50,158 bases of DNA from Lentisphaeria bacterium (GTDB taxonomy: Bacteria; Verrucomicrobiota; Lentisphaeria; Victivallales; Victivallaceae): the NCBI GenBank assembly GCA_017508135.1, contig JAFVZN010000016.1, positions 1 through 50,158 on the forward strand, read 5' to 3'. The notes beneath the pieces were generated by a model. That model worked only from the letters and a program-made list of their open reading frames with translations. It was not told where the DNA came from and ran no database searches. Every line of letters starts with the position of its first letter. The stretch's first letter is position 1. Of the stretch, positions 43,052-49,696 are shown one piece after another. The position numbers and the translations under genes were made by a program.

Positions 43052-43174
43052 ATGAGTACGGCATAAGCCGCACGGAATGCCGCAGAGCGAGGTCTCCGGA
43101 AAATCGACTGCAACCGTCGAGTGCGAAGCACGAGCGGCGAGGCGGCTCTCCCGCCGCCGCAGGGAGATTTTTTG
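43052..43174 (+). repeat. Tandem structured repeat, copy 2 (123 nt)
   Basis: Second copy. The three differences (G to T, G to A, C to A) all lie in the first 21 nt; the hairpin with the ATAA loop is kept and only an end pair of another stem is lost. The flanks after both copies share AAACAACT. The intervening 29 nt (43023-43051) show no promoter. Confidence 0.8.
43147..43173 (+). terminator. Terminator-like end of repeat copy 2
   Basis: Same hairpin as in copy 1: TCTCCC (43147-43152) with GGGAGA (43162-43167), then TTTTTT. Confidence 0.6.
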
Positions 43175-43311
43175 GAGAATTAAACAACTGCATCTGCAAA
43201 AACACTTTTTGTGAAGCGGAAAATTTTCCGATCAAACAACGGCGAAGACCACCGTTGTTGAAAAATTAAGGGACATCTTCGGTTTTTTCCGGAAACTGCT
43301 GCCTTTTTTGA

Positions 43312-43339
43312 TTGCAAAAATCGAATGTTGCAGTATATT
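43312..43339 (+). promoter_or_regulatory. Predicted promoter for the esterase operon
   Basis: -35 TTGCAA (43312-43317), 16-bp spacer, -10 TATATT (43334-43339), 39 bp before the esterase ATG. An AACAACGG/CCGTTGTT hairpin (43235-43259) lies further upstream. Confidence 0.55.
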
Positions 43340-43378
43340 AGATACAATTTGATATAAACTTGATAAAAGGAGACTGTC

Positions 43379-44731
43379 ATGAAGAAAACAGTTTTTGCAC
43401 TGCTGCTGCTGTGCGCTATGGTTCTTGCAGGTGCTGAGTACAAGCTCGCTTTTTCCAGCAGTAAAAAAGATGCCATTTATAACGTGGGGGAAGATATTCT
43501 CCTTTCGGCTCAACTGCTCAAGGACGGCAAGGCGGCAACCGGCTGTCTGATAACCTATTCGCTTCACCGCGAAGGCCAGGTCATCTCTTCCGGTAAACAC
43601 ACCGTTTCTGAAACGCCCCTGACTGTTTCAACCAAACTGGACAAGCCCGGCTGGACCCATATTTACTGCAAGAGCTTTGATGAAAACGGCAAAGTTTTGA
43701 GAATCAAGACCGTCTTCCGCGGCAAGCCGATCGTCCGCAATCTGGAAGGCGGCATCGGCGCCATGGTCGAGCCTCACAAAATCGATATTTCAATCAAAGA
43801 ACCGGTTGATTTCGATGCTTTCTGGGGCAACATAAAGAAATCTGTCCTCGCTCATCCTCTGAAAGTTTTGGAAAAGGTCGATGTCACTCCGGCAAAGCAG
43901 AAGAAGAACTTCTCTGTTTACGATGTTAAAGTCAGCTGTATCGGCGATCAGCCGGTTTCCGGTTATCTGGTTATCCCCAAAGGCGGAAAAGATGCCAAAT
44001 TCCCCGCTCTTGTCACTTTTCACGGTGCCGGTTTCCGCAGTTCTGCCATGCAGTTCGGTTACGCGGGCAAAGGTTTGATCGCTTTTGACGTCAATGCTCA
44101 CGGTGTTCCCAATGGTCAGGCTCCGGCTTTTTATCAGAATTACCGCACTCAGCTCAACAAAAAACTTGGCGGCAGATACAATCATTCCGGCAAAGAGGAT
44201 CGGGATAAATATTTCTATAAAAACGTTTATATGCGCGTTATCCGCGCTTTGCAGTATGTGAAATCTCTGCCGGAATGGGATGGTAAGAACCTTTTTATCG
44301 TCGGCGGCAGTCAGGGGGGGGCGCAGGCCATCGTTGCCTGTGCTTTGGATCACGATGTGACCATGGCTCGCGCTCTGGTTCCGGCGTTGTGTGACCATTC
44401 CGGAAATCTCACCGGCCGTCAAAGCGGCTGGCCCCGGGTTTATTCCGGTGTCAACGGTAAACCGGAGTCGGAAAAAGCTCTTCAAACGATGGCTTATTAC
44501 GACAATGTATTCTTTGCCCGCAGGATAAAGTGTCCGCTCTACACCTGCACCGGTTTTATTGATAAGGTCTGTTCTCCCACCAGTGTCTATGCTTTCTACA
44601 ATAATTTGCCGGAAAACATTGTCAAATCCATGACCATCACCCCGACGGCTCCTCATACCGCCGGTGAAAAATATTTCTCAAACGCTCTGGATAAATATCT
44701 GAAAAAAATAAAAAAGGAAAATAAAAGATGA
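43379..44731 (+). CDS. Secreted CE7-type acetyl xylan esterase / cephalosporin-C deacetylase family protein
   Basis: 450 residues with a signal peptide (MKKTVFALLLLCAMVLAGA). Residues about 20-120 form an extra N-terminal beta domain; the alpha/beta hydrolase (AXE1) domain follows from about 140. The catalytic triad is visible: Ser311 in GGSQGG, Asp395 in TGFIDKVCSPTS, His426 in APHTAG. CE7 enzymes remove acetyl groups from xylo-oligosaccharides and other substrates. GGAG lies before the start, and the stop overlaps the next gene by 4 bp. T-ending codons look more frequent than in the genes to the left. The deacetylation target is unknown. Confidence 0.88.
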   Translation: MKKTVFALLLLCAMVLAGAEYKLAFSSSKKDAIYNVGEDILLSAQLLKDGKAATGCLITYSLHREGQVISSGKHTVSETPLTVSTKLDKPGWTHIYCKSFDENGKVLRIKTVFRGKPIVRNLEGGIGAMVEPHKIDISIKEPVDFDAFWGNIKKSVLAHPLKVLEKVDVTPAKQKKNFSVYDVKVSCIGDQPVSGYLVIPKGGKDAKFPALVTFHGAGFRSSAMQFGYAGKGLIAFDVNAHGVPNGQAPAFYQNYRTQLNKKLGGRYNHSGKEDRDKYFYKNVYMRVIRALQYVKSLPEWDGKNLFIVGGSQGGAQAIVACALDHDVTMARALVPALCDHSGNLTGRQSGWPRVYSGVNGKPESEKALQTMAYYDNVFFARRIKCPLYTCTGFIDKVCSPTSVYAFYNNLPENIVKSMTITPTAPHTAGEKYFSNALDKYLKKIKKENKR

Positions 44732-45582
44732 ACGAAATCAGTTTCAACGAGCTGCATAAATACATGGAGCAATACGGCGCGGATAACTCCATCGGAGATC
44801 TTACTCCTACAATGTGTGATCTTTTCGGTTGTCAATATCCGGCTGAGTGTGGTGCGACTGCCATTGCTTCTGTGGTCGATCAGGCGTTCCGTCTTACCGG
44901 GAAAGAGGGTAAAATGGAAAAAGCTCTGATTTTCTGTCCCGATGCCGTCGGCGACATCCACCGGCAGAAATATCCGGAAAAACTTGCCCGCGTGGAGAAA
45001 CTTGCCGGATTCCGTTTCCGTTCCACCTCCGTCATGCCCAGCGTGACCCCGGTTTGTTTCGGAACCATATTTTCCGGTTCATCTCCCGATGTCCACGGGA
45101 TCAAAAAGTATGAAAAGCCGGTTTTGAAAGTTGAAACGCTCTTTGATATGCTGGCGGCTGCAGGAAAGAATGTTGCTGTCATTTCGCGCAACGGCTGCAG
45201 TATTGACAAAATTTTCCGCGACCGGGAAATTGATTATTTCTCCTTCCGTACCGATGCCGGAATTTTTGAGCAGACCCGGAAGCTGATTTCTGACAGTGAT
45301 TATGATGTGATAATTTCCTATTTTATGGACTATGACCATCTGTCTCACCGCCACGGTCCCTACGCGGATGAACCGGTGGCGGCTTTGGAAACTGCGGTAC
45401 AGTACTTTGAAACTCTCGTCGCTGATGCGGATAAATATTGGGCAAACTTTGACCGCACTGTCGTCTGGGCTCCCGACCACGGCAACCATATCATCGACGA
45501 AACTTCCGGCGGGCACGGTACCAATATTCCGGAAGACATGGTCGTCAACCACTTCTACCGCATTCGCTCCAAGGAAGCGTGA
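44728..45582 (+). CDS. Alkaline-phosphatase-superfamily metalloenzyme
   Basis: 284 residues, no signal peptide. Metal-site motifs of the AP/nucleotide pyrophosphatase superfamily: FCPDAVGD with Asp72, VMPSVTPVCFGTIFSGSSPDVHGI with Thr107 as the likely nucleophile, DYDHLSHRHGP (about 201-211), WAPDHGNH with Asp250 and His251, and GGHGTN with His263. It would hydrolyse a phosphate mono- or diester, or transfer phosphate, in the cytoplasm. It is shorter than most relatives and starts with about 60 residues of unclear role. Coupled by ATGA to the secreted esterase gene, it may act on the imported product. Confidence 0.78.
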   Translation: MNEISFNELHKYMEQYGADNSIGDLTPTMCDLFGCQYPAECGATAIASVVDQAFRLTGKEGKMEKALIFCPDAVGDIHRQKYPEKLARVEKLAGFRFRSTSVMPSVTPVCFGTIFSGSSPDVHGIKKYEKPVLKVETLFDMLAAAGKNVAVISRNGCSIDKIFRDREIDYFSFRTDAGIFEQTRKLISDSDYDVIISYFMDYDHLSHRHGPYADEPVAALETAVQYFETLVADADKYWANFDRTVVWAPDHGNHIIDETSGGHGTNIPEDMVVNHFYRIRSKEA

Positions 45583-45794
45583 CCGGCGGAGCGTTCTCGC
45601 TTCGCCGGAGCGCGCCTTGCTCCTGCGCCGATGTGGTCGAGGACGTTGAGTCCACTCCCGCATCGTACTCGTCGCAAAACCCGCCCGGCTTTGCGATAAC
45701 GCTCCTTTGTCGCTGGCGTGGGCGCCTGTCGCCGGGCTGCCGCCCGGCAGGCGCGAGGTAGTTTTGTTCCGCCTTGCAGGCGCGACAACGGAGC
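45583..45794. other. Gene-free structured DNA between convergent operons
   Basis: No gene seen. Hairpins: 45583-45593 with 45598-45608 (11 bp, one G-U, TTCT loop), directly after the phosphatase stop codon and plausibly its terminator without a T-tract; 45722-45727/45749-45754 plus 45731-45737/45742-45748 (GC-rich, 13 bp in total); and an outer long-range pairing of 45701-45713 with 45782-45794 (12 of 13 bp) enclosing the latter. Could be a structured RNA or repeat element. Confidence 0.5.
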
Positions 45795-45831
45795 ACCAAA
45801 TATTCCGCTTTTCTTGAAAAGGGATGAGGGT

Positions 45832-45887
45832 TCGGGAGAAGGGGAAAACTTTTTTTCACGTGAAAAGAAGTTTTCCCCTTCTCCCGA
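45832..45887. terminator. Near-perfect 56-nt palindrome between convergent genes
   Basis: The 28 bases on each side of the centre (CACGTG at 45857-45862) pair at 27 of 28 positions, with one T opposite G, and no unpaired loop. It includes GGGAGAAGGGGAAAAC and its complement. It lies 12 bp beyond the stop codon of the AroD/SDR gene and 250 bp after the phosphatase stop. A bidirectional terminator is the simplest reading. Confidence 0.65.
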
Positions 45888-45899
45888 GTATCGCCAACT

Positions 45900-47405
45900 T
45901 CACCGTCCGAAGTTGCAGAGGTATCCGCCGTCGATAAAGTGGGTGGAGCCAGTGATAAAGCCTGACCGGTCAGAGCAGAGTTGTATGATGAAATCAACCA
46001 CTTCTATCGGTTCTGCCGCTCTGCCCAGAGGGGTTTTCATTGCCGCCATTGCTTTTCTGGTCAGTACCGGTCCCGGTGCAACGCACACCGCCCGGACATT
46101 ATGCGGTGCTCCTGCCAGCGCAACGCCTTTGACAAATTGCGAAAGTCCGTTTTTACTCGTTCCGTACATCGGTCCATTGGCGTTGCCTTCCACTCCGCTG
46201 ACGGAGCCGAGGCAAACAAAAACCCCATGTTTTTGCTTTATCATTGCCGGCATACATGCTCTGGCAAAATAGACTGCTCCCTTCAGGTTCACATCAATTC
46301 CCCAGTCGATCACCTCTATCGGCTGTTCGTAAAATGGCATGTTACTGCGGCAGCATCTCGGTTCATACCCCCCGGCAAAACAGAGCAAATAATCGATTCT
46401 TCCAAACTTTTCCAATGCCGTTGCTGCGGCATTTTCGGCATCTGCGTAAGAGCGGACATCTGCCGTTACAGCAATCGCCTTTCCTCCATTATCGCAAATC
46501 TCTTTCACTGCCGGTTCAAGAGACTCTCTGTTGATATCGACCATCAATACCGCCGCACCTTTTGCTGCAAATTCTCTGGCGGCAAGCAACCCCATGCCGG
46601 ATGCCGCTCCGGTGATGACCGCTGTTTTTCCGGTAAACTCTCCGCAAACGCTTCTCCCTGCCGCCGCTGCCCACGGGGTATGGCGCCGCAAATATTCAAG
46701 CGCTGATTTTACTCCCGGCTGGATGTCATTGTCATCAAGGCGGACAAAGGTCATCAAACTGCCGTTGAGCAGTGTTTCATACCGTTGATATCTGGTTCCG
46801 AATTCTCCGCTGCAGACATGGACAAACGGTATTGGAAGTTTGGCACAAAGTTCATCTGATGTGCGGCGGCTTTCCTGCAGCTCCTCTTCAGTTGTGCAGG
46901 CAAAGACCGCTTTTGAAATATCTGCTCCGCGTTCACAGTGGGCGTAAAAGTATTTCAATGCCTCCTCTTTGGGGCGGAATTGCTTTATATGGGATGACAT
47001 CAGAACCGTTGCTCCGTTGGCTTTGATTCGGGCAATCAACTCCTTTTGCTTATTTATCGCATCCGGATCAAGGGTAAGTTCATATTGAGTCGGGGCAAAC
47101 AAATCTCCCATGATGTCGACGATATCGGCACCGGCGCAACTTGCGGCAAGCAGATGTTCGGCGCGGGTCTCGTCACTCACATCCTGAGTGTGTTTGTTCC
47201 GGTAGAAACAGGCGTATTTTTCCACCCGGCATCCGGCTGCGAGGATCTTTTTGAAATCGTCGAATGTCCAGTATTGCCGGTCAAGCTCACCGAGGTCAAC
47301 GACGACACCGTGGGCTCCGGCATTTTCAAATTGCAGGATATTCTCAATCAATTCTTCCGGGGTTCGGCATTTGCTGCAAATGCCGAAAAGAGGACCGTAC
47401 TTCAT
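45900..47405 (-). CDS. Fusion of type I 3-dehydroquinase-like domain and SDR
   Basis: 501 residues in two domains. Residues 1-245 resemble type I 3-dehydroquinate dehydratase (AroD): GADIVDIMGDLF, then LMSSHIKQF with His139, GADISKAVFA with Lys165 (Schiff-base lysine, 26 residues after the His, 27 in E. coli AroD), and GEFGTRYQRY with Arg205. Residues 255-501 are a classical SDR: TGAASGMG (265-272), LGSVSGVEG with Ser401, and Tyr414-x3-Lys418. Such a pair could dehydrate and oxidise or reduce a quinate/shikimate-like or keto-acid substrate. AroD fused to AroE is known; AroD to a FabG-like SDR is unfamiliar to me. Lies 21 nt after the oxidoreductase. Confidence 0.82.
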   Translation of the reverse strand: MKYGPLFGICSKCRTPEELIENILQFENAGAHGVVVDLGELDRQYWTFDDFKKILAAGCRVEKYACFYRNKHTQDVSDETRAEHLLAASCAGADIVDIMGDLFAPTQYELTLDPDAINKQKELIARIKANGATVLMSSHIKQFRPKEEALKYFYAHCERGADISKAVFACTTEEELQESRRTSDELCAKLPIPFVHVCSGEFGTRYQRYETLLNGSLMTFVRLDDNDIQPGVKSALEYLRRHTPWAAAAGRSVCGEFTGKTAVITGAASGMGLLAAREFAAKGAAVLMVDINRESLEPAVKEICDNGGKAIAVTADVRSYADAENAAATALEKFGRIDYLLCFAGGYEPRCCRSNMPFYEQPIEVIDWGIDVNLKGAVYFARACMPAMIKQKHGVFVCLGSVSGVEGNANGPMYGTSKNGLSQFVKGVALAGAPHNVRAVCVAPGPVLTRKAMAAMKTPLGRAAEPIEVVDFIIQLCSDRSGFITGSTHFIDGGYLCNFGR

Positions 47406-47426
47406 GGTTATATACCTTGTTTTATT

Positions 47427-48386
47427 TCAGTTGAATGTGAGGACGACTTTGCCGGTATTTTCTGCGTTCCGGAGGATCGCGTGTGCTTTTTCCACCTCCT
47501 GTATCGGGAATACTGCATGGATGTTATTGACCAGTTTACCTTCAGAGAATGATTGCCACAATTCATCTTTCAGTGCCTGCAGGATCGCGGATTTTACTTC
47601 CGGGGTGCGGCTGCGGAGTGTACTTCCGATCAATTTTATCCGTTTGCGCCAGATTGTTTCCAAATCGATTTCCGTTTTGCCTCCGGCAAGTGTGGCGATC
47701 ATGATCCAGCGGCCACCGAAAGCCATCTGCTTGAGATTCTCTCCCATGTTTTTTCCTCCGACACAATCCAGCACCACATCCGGCGGATTCGCGGTGAGAA
47801 CGGGAAGAAGTTCTCCGGTTTTATGGTTCACTACGATATCGGCACCGAGTTTTTTTACGAATTCAGCTTTGCTTTCAGAACCGACTGTGGTGATAACTTT
47901 TGCGCCTTTGTATTTGGCGAACTGGATCGCCGCCAGACCGACACCGCTGGCACCGGCCTGAATGAAAATGGTATCCTGTGGACTCAAGCCGCCGGCTTCC
48001 AACTGCAAATTGAGATAAACTGTTGCCCACACTTCGGGAATGGCTGATGCCGCTTCCATGGAAACTCCTTCCGGCACCGGAAGTACCATACCGGCGGGAA
48101 CTGTGACCAGTTCCGAATAACCGCCGCCGCCCAGAAGCGCACAAACTTTGTCTCCGGGCTTTACATGACAATCTGCGGGAGTTTCAACTGCAACTCCGGA
48201 TACTTCCAAACCGCACCACTGCGGCCAATCCGGAGGGGAGGAGTAGAGACCATCTTTCTGCATCAGGTCGGCGCGGTTGACCGCCGCCGCAGATACCCTT
48301 ATCAGAACTTCGCCCTCTTTCCGGACGGGGGCCGGAACCTGACACCACTTGAAGTCAAGTTTATCATCCAGAGTCATTGCATACAT
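47427..48386 (-). CDS. NAD(P)H quinone oxidoreductase-like MDR protein
   Basis: 319 residues of the zinc-independent medium-chain dehydrogenase group (PIG3/QOR type). GroES-like N-terminal domain with NRADLMQKDGLY, then a Rossmann domain with IFIQAGASGVGLAAIQFAKYKGAKVITTV and DVVLDCVGG. The catalytic zinc cysteine of alcohol dehydrogenases is not evident. It would reduce quinones or enones with NADPH. GGAGG lies 8 nt before the ATG. It is the first gene of a two-gene operon with the AroD/SDR fusion and has a good promoter. Confidence 0.9.
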   Translation of the reverse strand: MYAMTLDDKLDFKWCQVPAPVRKEGEVLIRVSAAAVNRADLMQKDGLYSSPPDWPQWCGLEVSGVAVETPADCHVKPGDKVCALLGGGGYSELVTVPAGMVLPVPEGVSMEAASAIPEVWATVYLNLQLEAGGLSPQDTIFIQAGASGVGLAAIQFAKYKGAKVITTVGSESKAEFVKKLGADIVVNHKTGELLPVLTANPPDVVLDCVGGKNMGENLKQMAFGGRWIMIATLAGGKTEIDLETIWRKRIKLIGSTLRSRTPEVKSAILQALKDELWQSFSEGKLVNNIHAVFPIQEVEKAHAILRNAENTGKVVLTFN

Positions 48387-48427
48387 GATTCTGCCTCCAT
48401 GTTGATAGAAATTCTTCTGTGTTTTAA

Positions 48428-48456
48428 AATATACTGCCGGAAAACGGCAAAGTCAA
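48428..48456 (-). promoter_or_regulatory. Promoter of the oxidoreductase operon with palindrome in the spacer
   Basis: Minus strand: -35 TTGACT (48451-48456), 17-bp spacer, -10 TATATT (48428-48433). The spacer holds TGCCG-N5-CGGCA (48435-48449 on the plus strand), a possible operator. Confidence 0.7.
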
Positions 48457-48597
48457 TGTATCACAGTTTTTTTTCTGAAAACAATTCACAGCTGTCCCAT
48501 AGAAAACAGACTGCGCGCCGGTCGCGACAAACCATTTTGAACGCAGTGTCACTGGTGGCGCGGCGCATGGCGCACGCGCGTTTTTGCTTGCGCAAAA

Positions 48598-48690
48598 CAA
48601 AATCTGACAAAATCACTTTTTCAAAATCCTATTTTCTTCCGCTGAAAAAATTGAAAAAACAAGCTTTTTTCCGATTTTATGGGATATCTG
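48598..48690 (-). repeat. Right copy of the 93-bp inverted repeat
   Basis: On the minus strand it starts CAGATATCCCAT at 48690 and ends ATTTTGTCAGATTTTG at 48598, the same length as the left copy at 42677-42769. The LysR stop codon is 12 bp outside it. The rest of 48,387-48,702 holds the oxidoreductase promoter and no gene. Confidence 0.75.
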
Positions 48691-48702
48691 TGAAAACAAT
48701 TC

Positions 48703-49581
48703 TTATAAAGGAAGGCAAGCTAAAACTTTCTGTAAAACTCCTGTAATGCGCCCGGGGTTCCACACCGCCATGATCTCCACCGGGGGCAGGGGGATATCCA
48801 GTGGGCGGCTGCATAATCCGGCGTGAAGTTCCCGGGTACTGGATTCCGGCAGCAGTGCCGCTCCGAATCCGGCACCGGCAAGAGCTAACATCGAACTTTT
48901 GTTGCGGGCATCCTGCCGGAAATGGGGGGCGGGCAGATTTTCAGCAGATAGCAGGACAGTTATCCGGTCATAGATCATCGGATTGACATCCCGGGCAAAC
49001 AGAATTATGCTTTCTCCGGCAAGGTCGGAAACTGTAATTGTTTCCCGCGCGGCAAGCGGATGATTTTGCGGCATGACCAGAGAGTAGTACTCCTGCCAGA
49101 TGCGGCGATACTCCAACCCGGTCAGGTCAAAGCCGTAAGGACGCATAAAACCGATATCGATAGTGCCGTCACGCAGATTTTTCAACTGTTCAGCCGTCTC
49201 CTGTTCGCGCAATTCAAACTGGATACGGTCAAATCTGGTACGGAGCATGATAAGCAGCTGCGGCAGAAATGTGTTGAACGCAGTCTCGTTATAGGCTATG
49301 GCAAGGTGTCCGGAACTGCCGGAACGCAGTTCTGCCATCCGGTTCAGTGCCGTAGCCGTGCGCTCCAGAATGGCTTCTGCTTCGGTTAGGAACAGCGTTC
49401 CTGCCGGAGTAAGTTTTACCGTGCGGCTGGTTCGTTCAAATAGCTGCATTTCCAGTTCATCTTCCAACTTTTTTATCGCCGCACTCAACGGTGCCTGCGT
49501 GATGTTGAGCTTGGCGGCGGCGCGCCGGAAGTGCAGTTCCCGGGCGACGGTCACAAAGTATTTCAAGGTCGTAAGTTCCAT
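48703..49581 (-). CDS. LysR-family transcriptional regulator
   Basis: 292 residues. The N-terminal winged HTH is typical (MELTTLKYFVTVARELHFRRAAAKLNITQAPLSAAIKKLEDELEMQLFERTSRTVKLTPAG) and is followed by a two-lobe effector domain (GHLAIAYNETAFNTFLPQLL, DIGFMRPYG). It is transcribed away from an enolase-superfamily gene, the classical LysR arrangement, and probably regulates that gene through the palindrome at 49601-49621. Similarity to the BenM/CatM group, which respond to aromatic-ring products, is a guess. Confidence 0.93.
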   Translation of the reverse strand: MELTTLKYFVTVARELHFRRAAAKLNITQAPLSAAIKKLEDELEMQLFERTSRTVKLTPAGTLFLTEAEAILERTATALNRMAELRSGSSGHLAIAYNETAFNTFLPQLLIMLRTRFDRIQFELREQETAEQLKNLRDGTIDIGFMRPYGFDLTGLEYRRIWQEYYSLVMPQNHPLAARETITVSDLAGESIILFARDVNPMIYDRITVLLSAENLPAPHFRQDARNKSSMLALAGAGFGAALLPESSTRELHAGLCSRPLDIPLPPVEIMAVWNPGRITGVLQKVLACLPL

Positions 49582-49600
49582 TGATTGTTTCCATGTTTCA

Positions 49601-49621
49601 TTGATATGAAAAATATATCAA
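49601..49621. promoter_or_regulatory. Candidate LysR recognition site
   Basis: TTGATAT (49601-49607) and ATATCAA (49615-49621) around 7 nt: a perfect dyad. Its centre (49611) is about 64 bp before the start point predicted from the promoter at 49640-49668, where LysR proteins usually bind. Confidence 0.65.
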
Positions 49622-49639
49622 TTAATATATATTGTGATG

Positions 49640-49668
49640 TTGTAAAAATCAAATAGTGAAATTATATT
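49640..49668 (+). promoter_or_regulatory. Predicted promoter for the enolase-superfamily gene
   Basis: -35 TTGTAA (49640-49645), 17-bp spacer, -10 TATATT (49663-49668); start near 49675, and AGGAGG follows at 49684-49689. Confidence 0.65.
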
Positions 49669-49696
49669 TTCTTCAGGCAAACCAGGAGGTTATTCT

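Noticed and set aside
42900..43174. Tandem repeats as a CRISPR array
   Set aside because: Only two units of 123 nt with a 29-nt gap, no short palindromic direct repeats of 25-40 nt, and no cas genes nearby.
42888..43269. Short open frames on both strands across the tandem repeat
   Set aside because: They change across the repeat copies without a ribosome site, and the conserved hairpins and terminator point to RNA or a repeat, not protein.
42677..48690. Classical transposon with transposase and target duplication
   Set aside because: No transposase or integrase frame is present between the repeats, and the sequences just outside the two ends (ttttttat and gaaaacaa) show no duplication.
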